37,533 bases of DNA from Saccoglossus kowalevskii (Eukaryota; Hemichordata; Enteropneusta; Harrimaniidae): the NCBI RefSeq assembly GCF_000003605.2, contig NW_003113472.1:188177-225709 (forward strand), given 5' to 3'. Positions within the stretch are counted from its first letter, which is position 1, and each line of letters opens with the position of its first letter. The translations under genes were made by a program, and so were the position numbers. Below, piece by piece: positions 24,404 to 34,657 of the stretch. A model generated the notes under the pieces. That model saw nothing but the letters and a program-made list of their open reading frames with translations. It had not been told where the DNA came from and did not search any database.

Positions 24404-24407
<4 letters not shown>

Positions 24408-24843
24408 TAGGGGAAAGAACAGTTTTTAATACAGTCTAGCCATTAATCCAGTCAGGTCCTCTTTTGGATTATTTTACGTTTAATGAAGCAGGTATACATG
24501 TCAACATTTCCATACTAGCTGTACTGGCCATGCTGATACGAACATATAGTATCACCTTTTATTTAAACAAAATGACCTTGCTTGCATAATCAATTGGTAA
24601 CAGTTTTGCGGTAGTGTCTGATATATACTACACGTATTACACAGAAATCATGTATGTTGAGAAATCCTAACACATATGTATAAAATTTACTAATCATTCA
24701 TTGATAGCTAGTGTGGTGGTTGGAGTTGGATCTGAATCAGCAGACCCAAATTAGATTTTAACTTGAATCGATCTTTGCCCTCAGTGATGTGAAAATCAAT
24801 CATTCAAAACTACCACTAGTAGTAAAAAAATCACAAACTACTG

Positions 24844-25002
24844 TATTTGCTCTACTAGCAGTGCACAGATCTCCAATAAAAGAGCATGTGAACACAAAAT
24901 ATTATTTGTAGTATACCAAATCATTAATAATACTTATTTGAACAAATTTACGTAATTGTAATTTACGCAAAAGCATACACTACTACCGTAATAGAACAAA
25001 TT
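24844..25002. mobile_element. 159-bp MITE carrying a TA-CCG-TA excision-like scar
   Basis: The left end TATTTGCTCTACTAG and the reverse complement of the right end (AATTTGTTCTATTA...) are inverted copies of a motif seen also at 9417, 34457-34578 and 34644. Sister ends read CTATTAGTAG. This one reads (reverse strand) CTATTACGGTAGTAG, with three extra bases CGG between two TA (24984-24990). These match the last bases of the TA-flanked element now at 34658-35547. Confidence 0.65.
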
Positions 25003-25476
25003 TGGTTTAACATTGCTACTATTTTATCCTGCCTATTATCAATTTTTCCCTTTGTTCTCATTTGTCCAAATTAGCTTAGTTAAACCTAAATCTTGGTCCA
25101 GAAAATATGTTAGTATGTTAATGTATGCTTTGTAACAAATTCATGCTACATTACAGTTGCATATAATGTATTGTCATTGAAATATTGAGAATAAAAGTAG
25201 TGTTGTATCACTATCACCTGCTTTAAGGTGACATCAGTAATACAGTATTAAGAAAACTAGGTATATTTATGTTAAGATTGTGTGGGCAGTAAAAGTTGTG
25301 ATGCAATATTTATGATCAAGCAATATATGACACATAATCTTGGGTTGAGATGTACTGCTTTTCACACCTGTTAGTGTTCATATAACAGTGAATATATCTG
25401 CATTGCGACTCTTATAAAGTAGGGCAGTAACATGTCTGCACCAGACAATTGTGATTTATTGTGTCTCTCATTGCAG

Positions 25477-25508
25477 CAAATTTATTCGAAAAACTCTTCT
25501 GTTTAGAG
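25477..25508 (+). CDS. TNRC6: candidate small exon of TNRC6 5' end
   Basis: The acceptor tgtgtctctcattgcag is strong. The 32-nt segment is open in the frame with 1 base completing a codon, ten codons (KFIRKTLLFR) and 1 base left, ending at AGAG/gttaat. The donor is weak beyond GT. It links the 21361 exon (phase 2) to the 25755 exon (phase 1) in frame. Unrecognised, basic peptide. Confidence 0.38.
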
Positions 25509-25754
25509 GTTAATCTAAAGATATTATAATAAGCATGTGTTTTTTGTAATAATTCTTGGAATTGCCTACTGTGTCGTGTATTAAGTATTATTCAATCTGT
25601 GTTTTCTATAACATTTTATATTCTTTATTTGTCATCTAAACCATCTGGAGTGCGAACAATCTGTAATGGTAATAATTCATTGAGATGTGTTGAATATTGT
25701 GTTACTGATGCAATGGCGATTTAAATGGCATTTTTTTTGTTTGTTTGTTTACAG

Positions 25755-25786
25755 ACGATGAATATAAAGACTTAGATAGTAATCAG
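25755..25786 (+). CDS. TNRC6: TNRC6 chain exon 1 (32 nt)
   Basis: Excellent acceptor (ttttttttgtttgtttgtttacag) and CAG/gtgtgt donor. Only the frame with two leading bases is open (DEYKDLDSNQ), so it enters in phase 1 and leaves in phase 0. Acidic, no ATG, so a further upstream exon must supply the start. Confidence 0.6.
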
Positions 25787-28700
25787 GTGTGTACATGTTT
25801 TTTTTTTTAATAATATTATCTCTTACATATTTGTGGCATGTGTTAGTCAACCTATTTTAACCTTTTCAGCACCGAGATAAACCGGTTTCACTCGTGGACA
25901 CCACCATTTCATGGTATACTGGTCTGAAAAGATTATTGTTGTGACCTTTTCAAATATTGTGATTAAAAATACATTTGTGACTGCTTTAGTGCCATTTTTG
26001 CAGCAAATTTTTACCGTAAGATGGTCCGCCACATCAGATTTATTTTTTTTCTTTCTTGTTTTGTTTTGTGATGGGATTATTTCGTAATGACATTGCAAAT
26101 GAAACGGGAATGAGCTTTACAGACCCCACCTAGCAATCGACTGGTTTGTTTTTATTGATTGACTATTTTACCAAATTCAGACATAGTTTATACCGTTTTA
26201 TACATAGTTTATACATTTTCCAAAACTCATAAAATACAAAAATCATTATTTTTAACCCATTTTGCTTCCTTCTGACAAGATATATTGTTTACAGGATACC
26301 ACAAAACAATTTTATTTCGCAGCAACAGTTTTTTTTTTCTTAATTCAAATGAAAATTCATATTTTTAAGCATTTTTTGTTTTCACCAAATTTTATGTTTC
26401 TTCACCCGTAATGGTCAACTGTTGATAAATTCTCTCGGTACTTCATATGTTGTAGATGTATTAAACTTTCAAATGACATTCAACATACTCTTCGTATTCA
26501 CAAATACTACCTTGAATTTAACATTAAAAGATTTAACACCAAATCTTAAAATGTCAAAGTATCAACAAATGCTGTTTTTATCTCTTTTTTTTGACATTAC
26601 TCATCAACTATTTATAGCATATATTACAGTTTAAAACATGTTTTATATTTGTATACAATGCATTTTCATTTAGAACAAACCTTTACCTGTTCCAGAGTTA
26701 AATATTAAACCTTTAACCCAAATGTCATTGTTGAAGGAGTAGTTGAGTAATTAGTAGCATAAATGTTCTTGTGAATATTTTATCAGCTTTCGAATGAGGT
26801 ATGACATGAGATGACTGGGCTGTGTTTGTCTTAAAGCCCAAACACAAACACACAGCCCTCTAATTCTACCATTTTCTGTCAGTAAGCTGGCAGACAACAG
26901 AAACAATCAATAGAGAAATGGTGGTGAAAAAAATGAGTCCATAGGGCCTTCCTGTGACCAAATAAAATTCCCATGCAAAGAACTTTTCATATTTAAAGCT
27001 TTGGTGACGGCATAAACATTTTCATTATTCTATTAGTATTATTGAGGTTAAAGTTGTATTCCCACTTATTGTACCCTCTACACCAACAATTGCTGAGATA
27101 TTCATGAAAAAGGATATTCTAAACTAAGTTGGGTTTTGTTTTTTACCTTAGAAGTCTGTTTTCGTAAATACTGTGTTAAACTAGGTAGAAAAAAATTGTT
27201 TTATTTTTCAAGTGCATGAATTAATAGTGATTAAATAAATAATAAATAGTGTTTTTGTTTTTTTTCGGATGAAATACAAATTTATATGATTACCAAGATA
27301 CAATCTAGCCTCAGCAGGTTTAGCGAAAATTTCATGCATGTGGCAGTCAATGTTTTGTTGGAACTTTGTAGAAACATGTAAATCTGCCAAAAATTAACAC
27401 TGACATCTAAAATGTAAGATCACTTATATATCAAGAGATATCAAAATTTGCAACATAAGACACTCCAATACTCTCAAAATGAAATAGAAAAGAAAATGAT
27501 AGCAAAATATCGACTTTTAAAATATACAACTTCATCATTTGAAAATATTTATTGTTTGAGTGTTTTTTTCACGTACTAGTAATTGCGAAGTGGGAATGAA
27601 ATTTTAATGAGAACAGTGGTGGTTGTCCAATCAATGGTTTGCATAATACTCACTACCCGGTACACGTTTTCACTGTACCATGTTTACCTGTATTTTGTAT
27701 ACTTGTTAATTTAATGTTGTAACAATTTAAAAGTATTTTTTTGTGTTTTCCAATGTTACTAACGACATTGGGGTTAAAGTTGAATGTATTAGATGTATTT
27801 GAGTGATTAGTGAGGAAATATCTGGTGACAGTTTAATACTCAAAACAATTGCATCATTCTCTCTCTTCACTGCTTGGTACATAAAGCAGTAGCTGAAAAT
27901 TTTGGGGTGTATGTAATATCTGAAGTTCCTCCTTGTTAGTGGGAATTCCTATTCATCTGATGGATTCCCGAACAACACATGATTGTGACTTTCTTTAAGT
28001 TTAGTCATCAAGTTCTTTTTTTCCCAGTAGTTAATTAATACAATATTGTTTTTTTTTTCATGTCTCGCAGTTATTTTCAAGGCTATTTGAAAATGTGCTA
28101 TTATGCAAGAAACCAGGTAAGGACATGTTGTTTTATATAAGTAACTATAAATATTCCAGATATTTTGACTTGGCAACAATGTTCCGTCATGTGTTGTGGT
28201 ATGTATACCTGTGAGTAATAGTGGGATTATTCACTTCCATGGTGTATAGTGGTGTGTTGGGATTGATCTTTCGTTACATATAAGGGTTATTTAGTTATTC
28301 ACACTAGAGACTGAGAGGAATACTTTCACGTCTCTAACTGTGTTATTCTTGAACGCATTCCAATGAGACATAATGGCTGCACACTACCTGCTTACTGTAT
28401 TTGCTTAGTTTTGAAGTATGTATAGACTTGTGAAAGAGTCAGTTCATACAGGCTTGTTCTACTGTATCAGCTCTGTAAATTTGGCAATGTGTTGAAGTGT
28501 TTCGAGAGTCGAACAAATTTTATGACTTACATGTGCATGTCTACAAAAATGGATAAAGTACAATTGTACATACTGGATTGTAATCAGAACTAAGATGAAA
28601 ATCAGAGGTATGCATAATAAATTAATAGATCCTCATGGGTAAAAGTTGAGTTGTCTGTTAATCAGTCTCTAGGATTTCTTATAGATATCTTAAATTATAT

Positions 28701-31700
28701 TTGATTTTATTTGAAATTAGGCTAGCATTTCAAGAAATTGTTCTACTTTCTGCAATGTATTTATTTTCTTTATCCCGTAGATATCGGAGTATTCCTGTTC
28801 TTTGCTGCCGGCCAAAAACATTCTTCTTATGAAGAAATGTCCATGTACATCGATGATGAAGAGGAGGAGGACGCTGGAGAAAAAGAATTTGACTCCTTTG
28901 TTCAAATAATTAAGGCAAGTCTAAATTTGTTAGAATAGGCATTCACCTCTCCACAATCAGACATTATAATACCACTGCTAGTTCAACAATGTTTGGCTGT
29001 CTTCACGCTGTTTTCTGTTCTATATAAATATTTTTTGACATTCCAAATGACATGTATTGATGACATACAATTTTCACATATACAATGTATTTAATCAAAG
29101 AGGTACATGTTACATATTGAAAGTACATTTTCTGACTGAATATGCATCAGCGGCTGATAAGAACATGTTGCTTGTCAGAGTTCTGAGGTGAGATGCTGTC
29201 ATGCTATTGGTCAGAATCTTCTGTGGAATGCTGTGGAAAGGTGAATTGTGACCTTCTGATGGTCGCACATGGGGATATTGTCTTGTACATGTATTAGGGA
29301 TAATGCCAGGATATCATTCTCTGCACTTAAGACTCGTTTTGCAGCTTGCATGTTTTTACAGTACATTTACATGTGTTATTTTTATTATAGAATCGAAGGG
29401 GAAAAGGAAAGCCAGTATCAGACGCATTTACTGACGATAAACTGGCAAAATTGAAAGAAAGTTTAATTCAAGAGAGAGAAACTAGAAAACTAGACAAGGC
29501 AAAAAAGGTAATGCCAATTAATTTTGAAGTTGTATTCCCACTTGTATTGCATGCCATATCTTGTATTATGCATACCAAGTGCTTTAGTTCAATGTTTTCT
29601 AAACTGCTGTGTCATTTTTATTTTTGTCTTCAAATGAGATTATATCAATTCCTAATTATGCTTGTTTCCCTCATAGTTAGTTACATTGAGTAGATACAAC
29701 CGTTTTGAATACCAAAATGGCTGAAAATGTCTGGTGTTGATTGGTTTCCAGTTTACGCTGGGTTCACTTTTGGCTGGTTTGCGCTTTATACAGAGATAGC
29801 TTGATGGTGGTCTATATAGTTTAGACTGATTTAACTGAATCTTCTTCTTTTTCTCTCATTTTCAGCAATCTGGAAAGAAATCCAAACAGCAATCTGTGCC
29901 TGTCTGTAAGGTATCATCAGTTTAATAACATTTCTTAGGATAGTATGTTGATTCAACAACACTAGATTTTGTAAACCTCTTACTTCTTATCTTCAAATCT
30001 TGTTTCAGCCAAAGCAGAAATCAAAAAAGCAGCTGAAAGCCGAACAACGTCGGCGTGAGAAGGAGATGCAAGAGATTGCACATGATTTAAACGAAAAAGC
30101 TAAAGTTGATCAAGAGAAACTTGAAAAAAGAAAACAGGTGAGTAGAAATCAGTGTTTCACTTTTCTCAGTTGCTTAAGATTATGGCAACAAAGTATCTGT
30201 TGTCATTACAAAAATGATCATCCGATAAGTTTACAATGTTAATATACATATAATATAAATAATGTAATGTTATTCACATAGAAAAATATATCAGAATTAA
30301 TTTCCATTTGGAGAAAAATATGGTTATTAATATACTGAAACAGATATTCCATGCAAGATTAATTAATAATACTTCATGAATAAATTCAAATATTTTCTAA
30401 TGTTGTTCACACCTTGACGTTTCTGCTGCATTTTGTCACTGGGTGGTGTCTTGAAGGTTATTTTGGAGAGTGAATTATTTGTTCAGCTGTATGTGATAAC
30501 TATCACAGCCAGCATAGAGAATGCTTGTTCTATTTTGGTTTGAGTAAATAGTCTACCATATTCGGGTAGTAATATATAATGTTGAGAGATAAAATAACTG
30601 TATCACTGAAGTATAGTGTTTAGTAAGTATTCAATCCCGTCTGCAATTTCTGTCTTCAAATAGAACAACGTCATGCCAAAAAAATGATGTATTGTCTATT
30701 TCTAGGCTGAAATTAAGAGGCTAGAGGAAGAGAAGAAGAAGCAGGTTGAAGAAGATAAAATACGAAAAGAAAGGTGGATATTAGTTGATTATTTTCTAGC
30801 ACTGGCTGCTGCATGCTTCAAAATTATATTATCTCATCTAAAACAAAATTAATGTTAATCCCTGAGAAACTAGTCTAAAATCTCCTTCCCATTTACTGAG
30901 TCACTAGTTTCAAATGTGCGTCTTCAGCTAGAATATGCATCTTTATCATTGAAGTTAGTACATGATTACAAATTGCCAAATAGTGACCATCTTGAACAAA
31001 GAAACGTAACACTGCAAATATTACAACCCCTAATGTTTTGAAATCAGCACTTTGATGAATAAACAAACACTTTATTTACACTACTCCAAGAAATCGGTCA
31101 TGCTGAAACTTTTCTACAATGTTCACATGTACGAGCGTTCAGGAATTTTTTAGTGATGTTTAGTTGTTTCATTTTACAGCAATTTACGTTCTTTTGGAGT
31201 AAAACAATGTTTCTCAATTCGTATAGCCTGCTTGCGAAAATGAGGTATCGCATTAATCTTTCAGCTCATGAATATTCTTGAATATATTTGCAATATAGCA
31301 CAGTCCTCCCGGAGTTCCGCAGAGGACAAAATAGCTTCTTAAAGCCAGAAACCGTTGGTTTGATTTTTATCATCTCTGTAAATTTAGTCTAAATTTGTTA
31401 TTTTATTTTATTTATTCCCTCACAGAGAAATAGAAAAGGCTATCAGAGAAGCAGAAGAAAAAAAGAGGAGAGAAGTCCTCGAACGCGAAAACGAGCGTCA
31501 GCTTGGTATGGATGAAGAAGCTGAACGTAAAAAGCAACAAGAATTAAAGAAGAAAGAAAAAGAGAAGTTGAAGAAGAAGGAAGCAGAAGCTAAGAAGGTG
31601 GGTGTGTAACTACAGAGTTGATATCTGCACCAATTTATGAAACCACCTTGACAGGAACCCTCCCTACCATTGCTGGTCCAGTTTTATGTGTACACAGCAT

Positions 31701-32386
31701 CATCATCTTCTTCTGCAAAATCGTTGAACCTCTCACATCTGATTGCATAATAAAAATTGTATTGATAAAGAAGTTATTACATGGAAATTTTGTGATATCA
31801 CAATGATTTATGATGCTTTTGAAGTATCCCATTAACTAGCAGTAGTATTTGTATTGATAGCAGCTGATTTTTTTATGTAAAAGACAAAGATCATCATCGT
31901 TCTTGTGAATGGTTTAGTTTCTGATTAATTAATTAGGGTTAATGCTATGGTATAAAAAATATTTAGTATTTTGTCTGAAACTAATTGTCAATTTCAGTGT
32001 TTATTATTTTTTCTCCCACCAGTTTGCTGAACAAAAAGCCAAAGGTATGTAAATCATAAATTAATAGTTAGCCTACACTTTATGCAGATGCTTGCCAAAT
32101 CTCATTTGGTTAATGTAAATGCATGCGCTTTAGATGTATCAATAATCAAGAAATCCAAAATCCTATTTTGTATATTTAAAAAAATAAACTGCAGTCACTG
32201 CTGAAAATGCGTTATTGCATTCTTCTAATATTATTATGTTGATGAATAAGTATGTTGGAATAACGTTGGAACATTTTTAGCAAACGTCTCCATGATTATT
32301 AATTTGATATTATGTCACTTTTAGAAGCAGAACAAGCCAAAGTACAGGCTGCAAAGAGACAGCAACAACAGAACACACAGTTACAA

Positions 32387-32422
<36 letters not shown>

Positions 32423-34134
32423 TCGCGTTATCCTCGTGAAGTACCACCTAGATTCCAACAGCAACAACAAAAGAATCAACTAAAAAAGGAGCAGCAACCT
32501 AAAACAGTACAAACACAACTACCAAACGGTAAAAAAATGGGTAAGCATGTATAGATATAGATATGGGGTATCATATGAGTAACAGTACATTAATGGGTAT
32601 TTGCATGGATTTGTCTTTGTAATACCAACCATCTACTTCCCTGTTTATAATTACCAGATCTATATGCAAATATAAAATATAGGTTATGTTATTACAGTGA
32701 CATCACCTATGCATTGAAAACCACAGTGTAAGGAAGTCATTTTCAAATAATATAGAAATTTGAACAGGCTTTTGGATCAGAGAAAATATTTACATAATAG
32801 TCCTAAGACCCTCAATGCAGCTTTAGGAGAAGGATTGAAGGAGAAGAATGCAACCACATTTTGTATAAAGCTGTGAACATTACTTGTTATTTTATAACAA
32901 CATTGTCATTTCCACAGGAATTTAACATGTATTTCTTCAATGTTATATCAATTATGGAATTAACTTTTACCCAGCGTCGCCTGGTTTTTATGATGATACA
33001 TGTACGACTATTTATTAATTATATACAGGATACATTTGCATCAGTGTCTGCTCTAATGATATAGTTTCTGTGTGTTTACAGAGGATAAAATGGAGATTGA
33101 AGCCAGCAGTGATTTCTCTGTCTGGAATGAGCCAAGTAGTGGCTGGAATCATGTTGTTGTGGACGGAAAGGACCAGGATGCCTGGCCAGCAATCGGAGGA
33201 AAGGGTTTAGAGTCAGCTGCAATGATGGTAGACAATGATGATGAATCCATCAAATCTGGGAACAATACAGATAATGCTGCCTCTAATCCAAATTTTGATT
33301 TTAAAATGAATTCTATGTCCAATGTGCCTGGCCAGATGAACCATATTGGTCATTCTACGGGCGAAGCTCAGAATAAAGGATCAGGAAGTGCCAATTCTTC
33401 CACAAGTGCAAATGCCATGAATTTTCCTGATTGGAGTACAAAGTCGTCAAGTGGATCTTCTACTTGGGGTGCTACAAACGATAGTTTATCGTCAAGCTTG
33501 AACTCTGGCTCTGTTATCTCGCCTGTGAATAAACAGAGTCACGAAGGTGCTGGTGAACTGAACAATATGAGTATTAACTCTGGCTGGGGTGCGATTGGTA
33601 CCTTGGCAACTACATCTAATGTGTCCAGTCTGCGTGGATTTCCATCTAATGACATTGGTGGAAATAATACCACCCAATCAAACTCTTTAGGGAGCAACCC
33701 AACATGGACATCTGTAGTTGGCGGAGGTGGACGAGGACCTCAGCAAAACTCACAAAATGCAAACCTTAATGGAATGCAGAGTGGAAACATGGCACAAGCC
33801 ACAACCAGTACTGGCAATGGACCAAACCTCACATTTACTCAAGCTGCAATGCAAAATTCTGGGCCGCCTACCAATCCTGCCTCCCAGTCTACTCTACCCA
33901 CTTCTGGATGGGGGCTGAGCTCAGAAGGGCAGGGATTGTCTTTCTCTACAGGAAGTGGGAATAGTTTTCCCACGGGTGCTAATCCAAAGAGTACCAATCC
34001 GGTGTGGAATATACCTTCATCAGGATTTCCAGGTGCCATGTCTAGTGCGGATAAGCCGGGTAATCATTCTACTGATGGAGCACTTAATAATATTACAGAT
34101 GCTGCAAATGGTGCAGATTCTTGGCAGGGATCAG
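25755..34134 (+). CDS. TNRC6: GW182/TNRC6 homologue, 5' portion (11 exons, partial)
   Basis: GW182 proteins bind Argonaute through tryptophans in GW/WG context and recruit PABP and the CCR4-NOT and PAN2-PAN3 deadenylases, so microRNA targets are silenced in the cytoplasm and P-bodies. Eleven exons join with matching phases at every junction (about 678 residues, numbered from the split codon of the first exon). In order: unrecognised segment with FENVLLCKKP and an acidic DDEEEED (1-71); Lys/Glu-rich coiled coil (about 72-275); polyQ of 13 (276-288); RYPREVPPRF (290-299), a motif I know from vertebrate TNRC6A/B; then a tryptophan-rich low-complexity region with W-N-H-V-V-V-D-G, D-A-W-P and TDNAASNP (342-397), matching the TNRC6B order W..V.VDG.D..WP...TDN.ASNP. 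Identification is firm for the last two exons and by continuity for the rest. No start codon is fixed. The gene continues past the right edge, where UBA, PAM2 and RRM parts are expected. Confidence 0.85.
25787..28070. other. probable intron, 2.3 kb
   Basis: Bounded by the exon donor CAG/gtgtgt and acceptor tgtctcgcag. No exon or repeat stands out apart from the imperfect hairpin at 26817-26858. Confidence 0.55.
26817..26858. repeat. imperfect hairpin in intron
   Basis: gggctgtgtttgt and acaaacacacagccc are complementary except for a 2-base bulge, separated by about 14 bases. Too short and isolated to call a microRNA precursor. Confidence 0.5.
28071..28116 (+). CDS. TNRC6: TNRC6 chain exon 2 (46 nt)
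   Basis: Acceptor tttttttttcatgtctcgcag, donor CAG/gtaagg. Phase 0 in, phase 1 out, encoding LFSRLFENVLLCKKP and a split Asp. Unrecognised amphipathic stretch. Confidence 0.75.
28781..28914 (+). CDS. TNRC6: TNRC6 chain exon 3 (134 nt), GC splice donor
   Basis: Acceptor ctttatcccgtag. The codon split with the previous exon gives Asp, then IGVFLFFAAGQKHSSYEEM, an acidic DDEEEED stretch and FVQIIK. The frame closes at a TAG only after 28914. The donor reads AAG/gcaagt, the usual form of a GC-AG intron, and joining there preserves phase 0 into the next exon. The internal ATGs (EEMSMY) are alternative start candidates if no upstream exon is used. Confidence 0.78.
29391..29507 (+). CDS. TNRC6: TNRC6 chain exon 4 (117 nt)
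   Basis: Acceptor ttatttttattatag, donor AAG/gtaatg, phase 0-0. Encodes a basic then charged helix (NRRGKGKPVSDAFTDDKL ... ERETRKLDKAKK), the beginning of the coiled coil. Divisible by three, so skipping would keep frame. Confidence 0.8.
29866..29910 (+). CDS. TNRC6: TNRC6 chain exon 5 (45 nt)
   Basis: Strong acceptor (ttctttttctctcattttcag), donor AAG/gtatca, phase 0-0. Encodes QSGKKSKQQSVPVCK, a basic linker. A likely cassette exon by size and symmetry. Confidence 0.78.
30009..30137 (+). CDS. TNRC6: TNRC6 chain exon 6 (129 nt)
   Basis: Acceptor tcttgtttcag, donor CAG/gtgagt, phase 0-0. Forty-three codons, strongly charged (KKQLKAEQRRREKEMQEIAH ...), predicted single-helix or coiled coil. 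Confidence 0.88.
30706..30773 (+). CDS. TNRC6: TNRC6 chain exon 7 (68 nt)
   Basis: Acceptor tgtctatttctag, donor AAAG/gtggat, phase 0 in and 2 out. Encodes AEIKRLEEEKKKQVEEDKIR.., continuing the coiled coil. Confidence 0.87.
31426..31597 (+). CDS. TNRC6: TNRC6 chain exon 8 (172 nt)
   Basis: Acceptor tttattccctcacag, donor AAG/gtgggt, phase 2 in and 0 out. Encodes the most Lys/Glu-rich part (EKAIREAEEKKRREVLEREN ... KKKEKEKLKKKEAEAKK), comparable in position and composition to the short Lys/Glu-rich N-terminus of vertebrate TNRC6A/B. Confidence 0.9.
32023..32044 (+). CDS. TNRC6: TNRC6 chain exon 9, 22-nt microexon
   Basis: Acceptor ttattttttctcccaccag, donor AAAG/gtatgt. FAEQKAK plus one base. 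It is needed for phase: exon 8 ends in phase 0 and exon 10 requires phase 1. Confidence 0.8.
32325..32540 (+). CDS. TNRC6: TNRC6 chain exon 10 (216 nt), polyQ and RYPREVPPRF
   Basis: Acceptor tatgtcacttttag, donor TGG/gtaagc, phase 1 in and 1 out. After a helical AEQAKVQAAKRQQQQ comes a 13-residue polyQ written with mixed CAG/CAA (which limits slippage). Then SRYPREVPPRFQQQQQ and a basic tail to NGKKM. RYPREVPPRF is the diagnostic TNRC6 N-terminal motif. Confidence 0.93.
33082..34134 (+). CDS. TNRC6: TNRC6 chain exon 11 (1053 nt), GW/WG repeat region
   Basis: Acceptor tctgtgtgtttacag, donor TCAG/gtgagc, phase 1 in and 1 out, 351 residues. Ser/Asn/Gly-rich and disordered, with ten tryptophans: W in NEPSSGWNHV, DAWP, FPDWST, SSTWGAT, NSGWGAI, NPTWTS, TSGWGLS, NPVWNI and DSWQG. 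These are Argonaute-binding style motifs. In vertebrates this region sits in one giant exon. Here it ends at a clear donor and the next exon lies outside or was not recognised. Confidence 0.95.
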
Positions 34135-34456
34135 GTGAGCATTACTTTTTAACCCTCTATACACAGGTTTTTTTTAATTTCGTAGCTTAGATCTGGTCAC
34201 TTAAATGCTATTGACACAACAAACCAATTCTCTTTTTTTTTTTTTTTTTTTTTTTTTATAAATAGTTATAAATTTCAATGGCAATGGAATCCAACTTACC
34301 AATTAATATGCACAGTACACATAGACGTCATTTGAAAATGTTTGATGTTATTCCATTGGCCAATGGAAACCTCATTTCAGTTTAAATTTTGAAAATAAAA
34401 ACAATATTTATAAAAAAAAATCAGAGGGGATTTGTTATGTTAATAGTATATACTAT
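34135..34456. other. start of a large TNRC6 intron; T25 tract
   Basis: Follows the exon 11 donor. It holds an uninterrupted T25 run at about 34233-34257. No exon seen. Confidence 0.6.
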
Positions 34457-34578
34457 ATTTGCTCTACTGGGGAAACACATACAAATTTGTCTGCTTGATC
34501 ATTAAAATAAAACTTTTTTAAAACATGTGCACCCCTATGTCATTCACATAAGCACATGCGCTACTAATGGAACAAATA
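34457..34578. mobile_element. 122-bp MITE of the TTTGCTCTA family
   Basis: The left end TATTTGCTCTACTG and the right end (reverse complement TATTTGTTCCATTAGTAGCG) are inverted copies of the same terminal motif as 24844-25002. Non-coding. Confidence 0.6.
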
Positions 34579-34657
34579 AGATATATATGTATAGAGTACT
34601 TGAATGGCCAAAACATGCATTTCAAGATTGTCTGCAACCATAATATTTGCTCTATTA

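Larger units (their letters stand above)
28117..33081. other. introns between TNRC6 chain exons 2-11
   Basis: The gaps (28117-28780, 28915-29390, 29508-29865, 29911-30008, 30138-30705, 30774-31425, 31598-32022, 32045-32324, 32541-33081) are AT-rich with polypyrimidine tracts before each acceptor. I saw no nested gene, RNA gene or intact transposon in them. Confidence 0.7.

Noticed and set aside
26817-26858. microRNA precursor
   Set aside because: The stem is only about 13-15 bp with a bulge and a short loop, too small for a typical pre-miRNA.
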